64,000 bases of DNA, taken from positions 237,685-301,684 of the forward strand of contig WELA01004268.1 in NCBI GenBank assembly GCA_009602735.1. The letters are read 5' to 3'. The translations under genes were made by a program, and so were the position numbers. Position 1 is the first letter of the stretch. Each line of letters starts with the position of its first letter. The notes under the pieces were generated by a model. That model was not told the DNA's origin. It saw nothing but the letters and a program-made list of their open reading frames with translations, and made no database searches. Shown piece after piece: positions 22,852-33,858 of the stretch. The stretch is from Mesotaenium endlicherianum (Eukaryota; Streptophyta; Zygnematophyceae; Zygnematales; Mesotaeniaceae).

Positions 22852-23892
22852 TTAAGAGGGAGATGCCCCTGGGGCCCTATGGTCAGGAGAGTCAATCCTC
22901 CTCCTGTCTTGGGGTCTTCTGAAGCCTGTCAGAGAGGGAGGCTCCGCGTAGGGACCCTGCGAAGAACGCAGTAACTGTGCGGTTTCCTCTTGCACGGTCT
23001 GAAACTGAATGGAGGCAGCCTTCTCCTAGGCAGCCCTCAAACTGACAGGTACATGTACCGGCATTCCAAAAGGATGTTGCATGACATGAGCTAAGGGTAC
23101 ATGCCCTCTCTGCGAGGGAGATGCCGGCAGGCCTCTGGCTATTTCTCTAGCAGCCCTCCTGTCTGCCCTGTCTGACTGGGTCTCCGTGCCTGGAGATGGG
23201 CTCTGTCCTATGGCAGTTCCCAGTCAAGTGATATCCTCCTCTTCAGCGAGCTGCTGCAGGGCCGACTCAGCCTTCTCCCTTACAGGGGATGTGGCAGGTG
23301 TCAGGATCACGGCGGGGCTAGTGTCCTCCTCCTTGCCTTCCTCCTCTTCTTCCTCTGACCCCTCCTCCTCTCTGTCCCCGGGTTCCTCTGAGACTGCTGG
23401 GGTCTCTTCTGTCAGCTGCTCCAGCTCCTCCCGAAAAAAAGAATATCCCGTTGACCTTCCCCTTTTGGGTGCTGGTGGGGGCTGCTGAGTCCGAACCGCA
23501 TACAGGTTCTTTTCCCCCTGCTTGCTTGCCCATTTGGCATAAGCGTGCTTCCCTTTAGAGAATGACTCTCGGACCCTGCTCCTGTCCCCCTGCATTTCTT
23601 GGCTCATGCAGTCACTTACTCCATCCAATCTTGGGTCCCAAGCCGCAATGTGAGGGGGCAATACTATGTTCCCCTTTAGGTCTGTCAGGAAATCCTCATC
23701 CGTCGCCCTGTCATTTTGCTGGTCCCTCATGTTGATGGTCATCCACCGCCAATTGGTAGGCTTTTGGAAGAAGGCAGGGTCTGTCCTTTTCAGAATACAA
23801 GGGTACCAGTGCCCTGCAAAGTCCAGCAAACTGGTTTCCCTGGCCAAGAATTCCCAGCTCCTTCTCTCCACCTCATGATACATGGCCTTGAA
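22852..23892 (-). pseudogene. Outer family B ORF3, C-terminal part (split)
   Basis: This is the second half of ORF3, continuing from 32,925 across the inner insertion. It includes the conserved block from EVERRSWEFLARE through WRWMT and LPPHIAAWDPRL, a basic motif (PKRGRS) and a long Glu-rich acidic segment, ending with a Pro/Arg-rich tail at TAA (22,854-22,852). A stop near 23,224 and frame changes mark decay in the tail. Function unknown. The equivalent ORF is most intact at 30,374-32,089. Confidence 0.75.
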
Positions 23893-24612
23893 TGTAATGA
23901 ATCAGCATATTAGTAGATATAATATTCATTTAAATGTAATAGTAAATTAAGTTCAGCCTGCTGAACTTTAGTAAATAGTCGGTCTGCTGGACTTAATATA
24001 TTATCAGTTTAATGACACAGCCGGATGCAACAGGCTGAAGTCAGCTTAAGTCAGCTTGCTGACACATTCTTTGACAGCTAGCTGACTTCCGTACTCGGTA
24101 GCAGCGAGCTGCCTCGATATGCATCTAAGTGTGGTATGCTAGATGAATGGCCAGATGACATCCCTATGATGGATGGCGATTCGGGATGATGGGAGATGGC
24201 GGTGGATTTGGTTAACCGTGGTCCTACCAACGTGGTTAACTCCCGGGTAGGCGGTGCCATCGCATTGACCGTTGAACGGTAAAACTCATTCCATGTACAT
24301 ATGCTACGCACTGCTCTCGAGTTCGGCATTCGGAAACGAGGCCAACTCTCTTGTACAGCTTACCGAGAGACATCTGAATCCAAGGCGAGAAGCCATTGAT
24401 ACGCGCTGTCTTCTAACCTTGCTTATGTATGAGTTTACTGATTTGCATTATTGATGCTAGTTTACTCGCATTTGACTTACGAGTATTATTCACTGCTAGT
24501 GTGTTGTCCTTTGCCGTTTAACCAGTTAACGGAAAATACCATAAAGATTACTTGCTGATATAAAGATCTTTATTAATTGTTAATCGCCTATTTGGTAAGT
24601 CGATTCATTTCA
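23893..24612 (+). repeat. Inner family B 5' LTR
   Basis: A 720-bp LTR starting TGTAATGAATCAG and ending TTCATTTCA. It differs from the 3' LTR by roughly 3-4 percent by eye, concentrated in the first 150 bp. Short palindromes such as GTTCAGCCTGCTGAAC and GTCAGCTTGCTGAC lie near its start. Confidence 0.93.
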
Positions 24613-24613
24613 G

Positions 24614-24625
24614 TGGTATCGGAGC
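24614..24625 (+). promoter_or_regulatory. Primer-binding site, initiator tRNA-Met type
   Basis: TGGTATCGGAGC lies 1 nt after the LTR end. It differs by one base from the classic plant retroelement site TGGTATCAGAGC complementary to the 3' end of initiator tRNA-Met. The outer copy has the same site reversed at 39,276-39,287. Confidence 0.9.
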
Positions 24626-24646
24626 AGTTATCACTGTCTTCTTTGT

Positions 24647-26125
24647 ATGGTAAGGACAAGGTCTCAAACTAGCAACTCTCGAGACATGGAGAACCAGGAT
24701 AATGAGAATGTCAAAAACCAGGCGGAAAGCCATGTAGCGGGAACCCGTACCTATTTTGTAGCAGTAGCAGATACTGCAGCTAGGAAGGCTGCAAATAAGG
24801 CAGCTGCTATTGCCGCAGTCGCAGCACAGCAAGCTGAGGAGGAGAGAGCCAGGCTAGAAGCTGAACAATTAGCAAAGGCCGCTGAAGATACAGAAAGGAG
24901 GGAAAGACAGCCAGCTGACGAGCGCACTGTCGAGGAACTTATGGCATCAAGGGCCAATGTTCTGAACCCACCTCCTGCTGTACAACTCAATGTACCCCTA
25001 GGTCAAATACGTGACCGGCTGAATGCGGCAGGAATTGCTGCTGCAGGAGCGAGAGGGACTGTTGAGGACACTACTCAGCGAGTAGATGCCAATGCTGCTG
25101 CTGCATTTGCTAATCTACCACCCCAGAGTGTAGACTTGGGAGCATTGTTCGTTCAGATGCAGTCGCAAATGGCGACCATGTATCAGTCCCAGCAGGAGGA
25201 CAAAAGAATCATAATGTCCCTACTCCGGGACAGAGACCAACTGGGGTCTCACACCACTAGTGGTGGTGGCCGAGGGCCTAGTAAGCCCAAGCCGAAACCT
25301 CCCCAGGACTATGATCCTGAGGGAAACAGAAAATATTACCTGATCAAGTTTCTCGCGGATGTTGAGCAGTGGCTGGAGAACTACCCAGAACTGCAAGATT
25401 ACGAAAAGGTCAGGCACACCGGTGCTCTACTGAATGGCAGTGCCGCAGATTGGTGGCTTTACTGGAAAGGAGAGCGTAAGGCTCGGCAACTCGGTGACCC
25501 TACGTGGGTAGAGTTTGTCGAGAAGTTGCATGAGAAGTTTGATGTCATCAACCAGCAGGAGAAAGCTATCTATGCGATGATCTCCCTGACACTGAAGCAG
25601 ACCACTTCAGTTGCTGAGTTTGCTCAAAAGTTCCAAGAGAACATGATGAAGCAGCCCGATTTGCCAGAACGATACAGAATAGCATACTTCAGGTATGGCT
25701 TGAAATCAGAGGTCTATGGTCATTTTGCTGAGAAAAAGTATGAGAACTTGGCTGACTTGATCCAGGATGCGGATGCCTGGAATCAGCAGCAATTCAATCA
25801 CAAGCGCCAAAGTAATGCTTTGGTGTCTAAGGTTGTCAAAAAGCCCCACGGTTCCTACAATGCAATTGAAGGAGACCAGGCTGAGGATGATCAGGGTGAT
25901 GGATATGAGTATGAATATAATGCCATACAGTCTAGAGGTAGAGGTGGTTCCTCTCAAGGCGGCTATGGAAGAGGTGGTGGTAGGACTAAGCCAAGACCAG
26001 CCTCAGCAAAATCCACTTGCTATCATTGTCAGCAGTTGGGCCACTACAGAGAACAGTGTTTAGTCAAGCACCTTCCGAAGGTCGAAAGAAAAGACCAGCC
26101 TTTGAAAGACAGCAACAGTCAGTAA
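24647..26125 (+). CDS. Inner family B gag
   Basis: An intact 492-residue ORF. The N-terminal third is Ala/Glu/Arg-rich with coiled-coil character ([16 protein letters not shown]). The central region is a retrotransposon gag/capsid domain ([20 protein letters not shown] ... [14 protein letters not shown] ... [19 protein letters not shown]). The C-terminus has a Gly/Arg-rich nucleocapsid-like stretch and one CCHC zinc knuckle ([14 protein letters not shown], about residues 459-472). It would assemble the virus-like particle and package element RNA. Pol begins in the -1 frame within the last ~108 nt, so gag-pol is probably made by -1 frameshifting. The outer copy at 39,254-37,779 is closely similar and also open, suggesting gag decayed later than pol. 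Confidence 0.93.
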   Translation: MVRTRSQTSNSRDMENQDNENVKNQAESHVAGTRTYFVAVADTAARKAANKAAAIAAVAAQQAEEERARLEAEQLAKAAEDTERRERQPADERTVEELMASRANVLNPPPAVQLNVPLGQIRDRLNAAGIAAAGARGTVEDTTQRVDANAAAAFANLPPQSVDLGALFVQMQSQMATMYQSQQEDKRIIMSLLRDRDQLGSHTTSGGGRGPSKPKPKPPQDYDPEGNRKYYLIKFLADVEQWLENYPELQDYEKVRHTGALLNGSAADWWLYWKGERKARQLGDPTWVEFVEKLHEKFDVINQQEKAIYAMISLTLKQTTSVAEFAQKFQENMMKQPDLPERYRIAYFRYGLKSEVYGHFAEKKYENLADLIQDADAWNQQQFNHKRQSNALVSKVVKKPHGSYNAIEGDQAEDDQGDGYEYEYNAIQSRGRGGSSQGGYGRGGGRTKPRPASAKSTCYHCQQLGHYREQCLVKHLPKVERKDQPLKDSNSQ

Positions 26126-29100
26126 TCCAGTCTACTGACTGTGAGGATGCTAGAGATAGTGAGTCGTCACTAGCTGCCCTCGTAGCAGGTAATATGGGTC
26201 CTGCTGAACTGGATTCACTATGCATGCCTGACAACCAGATAAAGGAGACCATCAGCAATATAGACGTCCAGAGAGTGCACACTCTGGATGCTCTTGTTCC
26301 ACCTGATGTCCAACATTTATTTGCTACGTCAGGAGAACAATGCGAAAGTCAGGAAAAGACAGTCCCCCCTTTCCTATTGCATTGCATGATTGCAGGTAGG
26401 AAGGTGAGGGCATTTGTTGACGGAGGGGCGTCACAAACTTTTATCCACAAGGACTTAGTTAAGCGGCTAAGGCTGCCTACTGTCACCCAAGGGAATAGAA
26501 AAATATTCCTTGGAGATGCCTCAAGTATCCCGGGAGGAGTTATAACCAAGCCTATTGAGGTCCAGTTAGGTTCTGGCATTGCAGTTCTAACTGAAACGCT
26601 TACATTTGAGGTACTCAACACTGGCTTTTATGATCTCGTGCTAGGCAGGTCCTGGCTTAATAGACATCAAGCTGAAGTGTGTTGGAGCAGAGGTACAGTT
26701 AAAGTGACAGGAGCCAGTGATGGGCAGACTGACTTGGCACCCACCGGTGGTCTTCCTCTTGTCCTGTATGGATGGCAAACGAATGGAAAGAAGAGGCTTC
26801 CAAGAGGATGCAAATTGCTGAATGCAATGGAGTTCACCAGTGCTCTTCCTCTTGTCCTGTGTGGATGGCAAATGAAGGAAAAGAAGAGGCTTCCAGAAGG
26901 ATGCAAGTTGCTGAATGCAATGGAGTTCATCGAAAGCTGGAACCAGAAGGAAGACAGAATGTCCTGTCTGCTGCTAAGAGAGGTACCTCCTCAACTTGAA
27001 GAAGTGGTTGAGAAAAAGGTAAGCCCTCTGGAGCACCCTACTGTTGCAAAAATTGTTGCTCAGTACACGGATGTATTTAATATGCCTCCAGGATTACCCC
27101 CTAAGAGGGAAGTAGATCATAGGATTGATTTATTACCGAGGAGTCAGCCACCTTGGCAACGCACGTTTGGCTTGTCTTATGTGGAGAGCGAGGAGTTGAA
27201 AACACAAATTGCAGAGCTTGAGGAAAATGGTTATATTTCCCCCAGTAAATCACCTTATGGCGCACCCATTCTGTTTGTTAAGAAAAAGGATGGCAGTATG
27301 CGGATGTGTGTGGATTACAGAGCACTGGACAAAATTACAGTAAAGAACAAGTATGCTTTACCCAGAATCGAGGACTTGCTTGATACCCTGTCTGGTGCTA
27401 AGGTGTTCAGTAAGATAGATCTCAAGAGTGGTTATCATCAAATCATAATTGCTGAGGGGGATGAACAGAAGACTGCCTTCCGTACACGTTATGGACACTA
27501 TGAGTTCAACGTGATGCCATTTGGACTGACTAATGCTCCTGCGACCTTCATGGGTGCTATGAATGACATTTTCAGACCTTATGTGGATAAGTTTGTACAA
27601 GTCTTCCTGGATGATATTTTAATCTTCTCCAAAGATGAAGCTCACCACACTGAACACTTAAAGACAGTCCTGGACACTCTAAGAACAGATCACTTATATG
27701 CTAAAATGAGCAAGTGTGATTTCTTTGAAGGCATTATTGAATTCTTAGGCCACGTTGTCAGTAAAGAGGGCATCAGTGTTGATCCTAAGAAAGTCCAGAC
27801 CATAAGGGACTGGCCAGTACCACAGTCTGTCTCTGAAGTTAGATCCTTCCTCGGGTTGGCTAACTACTATAGGAGATTTATTGAGAATTATTCCACAAAG
27901 GCCAGTAAACTGACTGACCTTACTAAGCAAGACATCGGGTATGTGTGGGGGGAAGAGCAGCAGGCTGCCTTCCAGACCCTTAAAAATGCCCTTTGTTCTG
28001 CCCCAGTGCTAGCCATGTATGACCTTAGCAAACCGGTGCAGGTGGTTACTGATGCCTCTGACTTTGCCATGGGTGCTATTTTGTTGCAGCCTGCTGACAA
28101 AACCACAAAGGATGGTAAGGTACGGCAGGAGTGGCATCCTGTGTTGTATGAGTCTATGAAATTTAATCCAGCGGAGATTAATTACTCAGTGCATGATAAA
28201 GAGCTGCTAGCTATCATTCATGTACTCAAACAGTGGAGAGCATACTTACATGGTAAAGCTTTTAAGGTGATTACAGATCCTCTAGCTCTGACTCACTTTC
28301 AGAAGAAGTCCAAGCTGTTGAGGAGGGAGAACCGCTGGAGCCAGATGTTGGAGCAGTTCCAAGTCCAGATCGACTACAAACCAGGGAAGTTGAATCCTGC
28401 TGATGCACTCTCTAGAAGACCTGACTTGCAAGAAAGGAACTTTAGTCAGCATGCTGTAGATAAAGTCCTGTGTGCACTCACTTCACTAAAGGTGAAAAAG
28501 TCCTTCCTTGAACAACTTAGGAAAGCCTACCTTTCTGACCCAACATTTGAGCCCAGCCCCGCTACTGGTGTGTGTCGTGCTACTGCACTCGGGTATAAGC
28601 TTAAGGGAGGGGTCTGGGTGACTGAAACCACTTCAGGCAGGCTGAAGCTGGTCATTCCTAATAACTTGGAAATAAGGTCTCTCTTACTGAGTCAAGCGCA
28701 TGACATTCTCCTGGGTGGACATTTGGGGGAGGCCAAAACTGTTGGCAAATTGGCTAAATATTATCATTGGCAGGGGTTACCCCGGGAGGTCTTGAAATAT
28801 GTGAAGTCCTGTGATCAGTGTCAGAGAAATAAGTCTCGGCACACACCACCGGGAGGTCTCTTGCAACCACTGCCCATCCCAGCTGGACGCTGGAAAACTA
28901 TATCCATGGACTGGGTGGTCTCACAACCAAGAACTGCCAATGGGCATGATTCAATACTGGTAGTCGTGGATAAATTGACAAAAATGGTCATTTTCATCCC
29001 CACAACTGTCAAAGTAACTGCACCCGAAACAGCGAGACAGTTCTACAACCATGTAGTATGCCAACATAGGCTCCCTTCTAATATCATATCAGACAGAGAC

Positions 29101-30004
29101 TCAAAATTCACCTCTAAGTTCTGGAGAGCTTTAATGGGATTAATGGGAGTCAAACAGCTGCTCAACACAGCTAACCACCCTCAGACTGATGGGCAGACTG
29201 AAAGAACTAACCGAGTTCTGCAGGAAGTGCTGAGAGCATAAGTTAACCAAAAACAAGATAATTGGGATGACCTGTTGCCTCAAATTCAATTTGCGGTCAA
29301 CAGTGCGGTGCACGCGTCAACGGGCAAGACTCCTTTTTTAACTCAGCCTGGGTAGAGTCCCTAAGTCTCCTTTAGATGTACTGGGGGAGTCTTTAACTGA
29401 CCCTGAAGGGATTGACAACCCGGTCTCCCTCCAGCTAACTCAGGAGTTTGCTGACACCCTATCAGAAGTCCAACGAAACTTGCACACGGCCCAAGAAAAC
29501 CAACAAAAATACGCTAATCAACACCGTCGAGAACTGACATTTTCCAAGGGCGATTTAGTCAAACTGCATTCTCAGCACCTGTACCTCCCTGGCGTGGTCA
29601 AGAAAAAGCTTGGTCCTGTCTGGGTCGGTCCATATTAGGTGGTACGTCGTGTCGGTCAGAATGCTTACAAACTGAACATGTTAGCTGAATACAAGGGTCA
29701 TCCGGTCTTTAATGTCTCCTTCCTGGAACCATACATCACAGGTGATACACTGTTCACAGGTCGATTACCTGTCCAACCGAGACCGCTCCCCGCTGTCCGG
29801 GACGGCGATCCTGAGGAATATGAGGTCAATGAGATTTAAGACGCTCGCTCGGTCCGTTGATCGTCTAAATATGTCATGAAGTACCTCATCCGATGGAAGG
29901 GTTACGATGCCTCTGGGGACACTTGGGAATTTACAGACCAACTGACCAATGCCAAAGGGGCGTTGAAACGGTTCCACCTTCGGGCGACTGGGGCACCGCC
30001 CTAA
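26017..30004 (+). pseudogene. Inner family B pol: PR, RT, RNase H, integrase, chromodomain
   Basis: Open from 26,017 to 29,241 in the -1 frame relative to gag. Domains in order: protease with an unusual active site FVDGGAS (~26,415); a linker containing a ~36-codon in-frame tandem duplication (26,745-26,935); RT with [11 protein letters not shown] and FLDDILIFS; RNase H ([17 protein letters not shown]); integrase zinc region (H..H..CDQC) and catalytic core ([30 protein letters not shown]). TAA at 29,239 ends the ORF where the outer copy reads on. Further breaks are a frameshift near 29,332, TAG at 29,636, TAA at 29,837 and TGA shortly after. The trailing sequence still encodes a chromodomain (EYEVNEI ... 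YLIRWKGYDASGDTWEF), ending near 30,004. The enzyme set is that of a chromovirus; this copy cannot make a full-length protein. Confidence 0.9.
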
Positions 30005-30373
30005 CTGTCATTTCACTTGATACGGGAAGGTGACAGGCGGTCCTGTCTCCATTTAAGTTGGAGGGGAAAATATATGACAGTTAGTCAGCGAGAGCGATAA
30101 AGGGACAGTTACGTGAATCCTAAGTGTCAGCATAGTGACAGATGGGACAGCCTGGCCCACATAAAGCACCTTGAGCTAAAGGAAAAAGGGCCTCGCACAG
30201 CAATACTTCACTTAACTCAACTTAAATCATAATCATACATTTATGTTAGCGCGCCGCAACTACGTCAACTTTTCGCAATCACCCTGTAAGGTAAACAGGA
30301 GCGAATCCACCATATTAATACGACCATACTTCCTGCCTCCAATCCCTCTGACAAAGATCGATATCATAGTAAC
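30005..30373 (+). other. Spacer between pol and ORF3 of inner family B
   Basis: About 370 bp with no ORF. It contains a purine-rich AAGTTGGAGGGGAAAATATATGACAG segment at about 30,055, resembling the terminal polypurine tract, so it might serve as a second (central) tract or as the leader of ORF3. The outer copy has the equivalent sequence at about 33,800-33,850 and 33,730-33,760. Confidence 0.4.
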
Positions 30374-32089
30374 TTGTGCCCTGGTTACATGTACAAGATG
30401 GCTCCCACCACACTAAAGGAGGACAGAAAGCGCAAGGCAGAAGAAGCCGGGAGGACAATGAAGCAATACCAGAAGAAGCTGGCGGCGACGTCCCTCACCA
30501 GGAGAGAACAAGAAAGGGTCCGCAGACAACAAGAGGCGGCAGAAGAGGCACAGAGGAAGAAGGATCAGGAAGCGGAAAACCTCAGGAAAGCTGAGGAGGA
30601 GAGACAGAAGAAACAACAAGAGGAAGCAGCAGCGGAAGAGGAGAAAAGAAGGAAAAAGATTGAAGCGGACAGACAGAAGAGCTTGGCCACTTATAGATAT
30701 ACTGTGGTGGGTGGCCAAAACTTTGATAACTTGAAGGAAGCATTGCTGGCAGCCCAGGAAATCAACAAGTTGGAACAGACAACACTGCTACAGAGGGAAG
30801 GAGCTGCAGCACTGGATAGGTACATCGAGACACACATTGGTGTGGTCCTCTACGAAGATTATGCCAAGATGGTGGGCTATACAACAGAGCAGGCCCGGTA
30901 CCTTGCAGATGATTCAGAGGACAAGCCGGTTCCCATATCGGGAATAGTGGGAGATCAGAGACTCATCCGGATGGTGAGCATGCAGCCCGATAGCTTTACG
31001 GATACGGTATTCTACCTCACACTCCTGCCAGCTTACAATGAAGTTGAGAGAAGGAGCTGGGAGTACTTGGCCAGGGAAGCAGGACAGCAGATGTTCTCTC
31101 CCCACTGGTTCCCGTGTAAATTGAGGAAGGCTGAGCACGGACCCCAGTACTACCAGCAGCCAACAGACTGGAGGTGGATGACCGTCACAAATAAGAAGCA
31201 GGAGTGTGACCGAGCCCAACCGGATGACTTCCACTATGGCCTAGACGGCTATCTCATCCTACCACCTCACATTGCCCCTTGGGACCCCAGGCTGAATGGA
31301 TGCCTGAGCAATATGAATGCAGAGACCAAGGAACATAGGAGGAGGGGAAGAGACTACTTCTCTAAGGAAAAGCATGCCTTTGTCAAATGGGCAAAGAATG
31401 CAGGCCGGATAGATATCAGCAGGCTGAAGGCCAAGCAACCTCCAGCGCGCCCTAAGAAAGGAAGGTCGGTGGACTACTCCATGTCCACTAGGGAGCAGGA
31501 CGGTTTAGTGGACGAGACTCCTACTCTCTCCAAGGAGGAGGATGAGGAGGATGAGGAAGAAGAACAAGGCAGAGGAGAAGCATCAGCAGCAGGTACTCAG
31601 GATACCCAGGGACAGGCAGTGGCACTTCCTAAAGAACCACGATCAGGTGTNACCACGATCAGATATTTGGAACGTGATCCCCGTCATGGAGGCAACTGGA
31701 CCCGCACACGCTCCCCCAGCCCTCTTGCCCAAGCAGGGGAAGAAGCTGATCTGACTGTACTTGGCAGCAGACACAGGCGAAAATCCCCTGAGGACAGGGG
31801 TGCCAGAAGAGGGACCCGCGGGGTGGCCAGAGGTATGCCGGCCTCTCCCTTCGCTTAGGGGCATGTACCTCTTGCCAATGTGTTTCAACATCCTACTGAA
31901 ATGCCTGTCTATGTGGGGATCAACACCCAAGTGGGTGAAGAGCAGGCTACCATCCTTCGTTATCCTCGAGGTCCAACTTTAGAGCAAACGGGGTTCTTTA
32001 GAAGGCCAGCTGACAGACCTAGAGGGCTGTCCAGATCTAGGTCCAGATCTCGGTCTCCTGATCCTGAAGCCCCAGGAACAACCCCCTAG
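30374..32089 (+). pseudogene. Inner family B ORF3, accessory protein of unknown function
   Basis: This is the best-preserved ORF3. Open from 30,374 to a TAG at 31,856-31,858 (494 codons); homology to the left-end copy then continues in frame (GHVPLANVFQHP ...) to 32,089, so the ancestral protein was about 570 residues. A start at MAPTTLKEDRKRK (30,398) is also possible. Residues 10-105 are Lys/Glu/Gln-rich with strong coiled-coil character. Residues ~105-340 form a conserved, probably globular region (TYRYTVVGG ... ERRSWEYLAREAG ... DWRWMTV ... LPPHIAPWDPRL ... KHAFVKWAKNAG). A basic motif (RPKKGRSVDYS), a Glu-rich acidic segment and an Arg/Ser-rich tail follow. There is no signal peptide, membrane segment or enzyme motif. 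It sits where env lies in errantiviruses but does not resemble env. An N at 31,651 lies between duplicated 11-mers, so the local sequence is unreliable. Confidence 0.7.
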
Positions 32090-32166
32090 GCAACAGGCTG
32101 AAGGAGCAGTTACTGGGAGAGGCGGGTCAGGTTCAGTTTCCTGAATAAAAACTCTTGCAGTTTAAT

Positions 32167-32201
32167 GTTGTCGAGGCGACAACAGGTTAAGTTGGAGGGA
32201 T
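32167..32201 (+). promoter_or_regulatory. Hairpin and polypurine tract, inner family B
   Basis: GTTGTCG-AGG-CGACAAC (32,167-32,183) is followed by AAGTTGGAGGGAT and then directly by the 3' LTR. This layout is conserved with the copies at 1,027 and 22,733. Confidence 0.7.
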
Positions 32202-32924
32202 TGTAATGAATCAGTATATTAGTAGATATAATATTTACTTAAATATAATAGTAAATTAAGTTCAGCCTGCTGAACTTTAGTTAATAGTCAGTCTGCTGGA
32301 CTTTATATATTTATTATCAGTTTAATGACTCAGCCGGATGCAGCAGGCTGAAGTCAGCTTAAGTCAGCTTGCTGACACATTCTTTGACAGCTAGCTGACT
32401 TCCGTACTCGGTAGCAGCGAGCTGGCTCGATATGCATCTAAGTGTGGTCTGCTAGATGAATGGCCAGATGACATCCCTATGATGGATGGCGATTCGGGAT
32501 GATGGGAGATGGCGGTGGATTTGGTTAACCGTGGTCCTACCAACGTGGTTAACTCCCGGGTAGGCGGTGCCATCGCACTGACCGTTGAACAGTAAACTCA
32601 TTCCATGTACATATGCTAGGCATTGCTCTCGAGTTCGGCATTCGGAAACGAGGCCAACTCTCTTGTACAGCTTACTGAGAGAGATCTGAATCCAAGGCGA
32701 GAAGCCATTGATACGCGCTGTCTTCTAACCTTGCTTATGTATGAGTTTACTGATTTGCATTATTGATGCTAGTTTACTCGCATTTGACTTACGAGTATTA
32801 TTCACTGCTAGTGTGTTGTCCTTTGCCGTTTAACCAGTTAACGGAAAATACCATAAAGATTACTTGCTGATATAAAGATCTTTATTAATTGTTAATCGCC
32901 TATTTGGTAAGTCGATTCATTTCA
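32202..32924 (+). repeat. Inner family B 3' LTR
   Basis: A 723-bp LTR ending TTCATTTCA and followed by the TTGAA target duplication and the interrupted ORF3 of the outer element. Confidence 0.93.
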
Positions 32925-33546
32925 TTGAACCTGTTATGGGGTGTAGAGTCCTTAAAGCTGTCCACGTCCATGGGGATCATCCTGATGACCCTATCTTTCC
33001 CCCAGATACCCGGAATCGATACAGCCCCTGCTTCGTTCACCTGGGCCATTGCCTTGGCCTCTCTGACCGTATATCCTACCATCCTGGCATAATCATGGTA
33101 GAGGAGGAGCCCTGTCCTGACCTCTATATACTTCTCAAAGTATTCGGATGTCTCCCCTTCCTTCTGTAGGATGTCCTTCTGTGACTCGCTGCGACTTCTC
33201 TGAGCATACTTGAAGGCCTCCTCCAGTGGATCGAAGCCCTTGCCCAGCACTGTGTAGCGGTAGCTGCTGATTCTCCTCTGCTCTTCTTCAGCCTGCTGCT
33301 TCCGCCTCTCCTCAGCTTGCCTCTCCTCCTCTGCTTTCTTGGCCTCCTTTGCAGCTTTTCTGTCCAGTTCTTCCTGCCTCAGTCTGGCCTGTTCCTCCTC
33401 CTCCTTCTTGTTCTGTGTCTCCCGCTGTTGTTGGAGTCGTTGTGATTCCCGAGCGAAGATGATTCGATGTCGCCACGGAATTGCAAGTATTCTGCATGTG
33501 CCTCTTCCGCTCTTTTCTTCCTCTTAAGTTCTGACTTTTGAGTCAT
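32925..33546 (-). pseudogene. Outer family B ORF3, N-terminal part (split)
   Basis: The proposed ATG is at 33,546-33,544 (MTQKSELKRKKRAEEA), with a frame change inside the Glu/Lys/Gln-rich coiled-coil segment. The conserved region then runs YRYTVLGKGFDPLEEAF ... RTGLLLYHDYARMVGYT ... IRMIPMDVDSFKDST and is cut at the TTGAA insertion site. It continues at 23,892. The alignment with 30,374-31,030 is clear, though the two copies are substantially diverged. Confidence 0.75.
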
Positions 33547-33858
33547 CCTGCTCACTCATCAATGCAATGCAGTTAGTGAAGTCATGATATTTTGCCGCTA
33601 CTGAGTGCCCTTGATGAAGAGGACGCGATAAGATGAGTTCTTAGTGTGAAATACCTGGTGTGAGTGAATATCAAGGTAATTTGAGTTTAGACAGAAAGTG
33701 AGTGTGAGCGCGGCTGATCCCAAGACAGAACACCACTCCCTCCAACTTAATTTTAAAGGTGGGCTGCCTGTCACAACTATCACTAATTGTCACATTCCCC
33801 TCCAACTTATATGGAGACAGGACCTCCTGTCACCTTTCCGTGTCAATTGAAATGACTG
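33547..33858 (-). other. Spacer between pol and ORF3, outer family B
   Basis: No coding sequence visible. On the minus strand it contains two purine-rich GTTGGAGGG-type tracts (about 33,740 and 33,805), like the spacer of the inner copy. Confidence 0.4.

Larger units (their letters stand above)
23893..32924 (+). mobile_element. Family B inner Ty3/gypsy element, complete, TSD TTGAA
   Basis: A full-length plus-strand element of 9,032 bp. LTRs are at 23,893-24,612 (720 bp) and 32,202-32,924 (723 bp), flanked by the exact 5-bp duplication TTGAA (23,888-23,892 and 32,925-32,929). Order: 5' LTR, tRNA-Met-type PBS, gag, pol in the -1 frame, chromodomain, ORF3, hairpin plus purine tract, 3' LTR. It lies in opposite orientation inside ORF3 of another member of its own family, so it is the youngest event of this nest. 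Stops and a frameshift after the integrase core make it non-autonomous. Confidence 0.95.

Noticed and set aside
30374-32089. ORF3 as a retroviral-type envelope gene because of its position after pol
   Set aside because: No signal peptide, transmembrane segment or cleavage site is visible; the protein is charged with a coiled coil and acidic tail.
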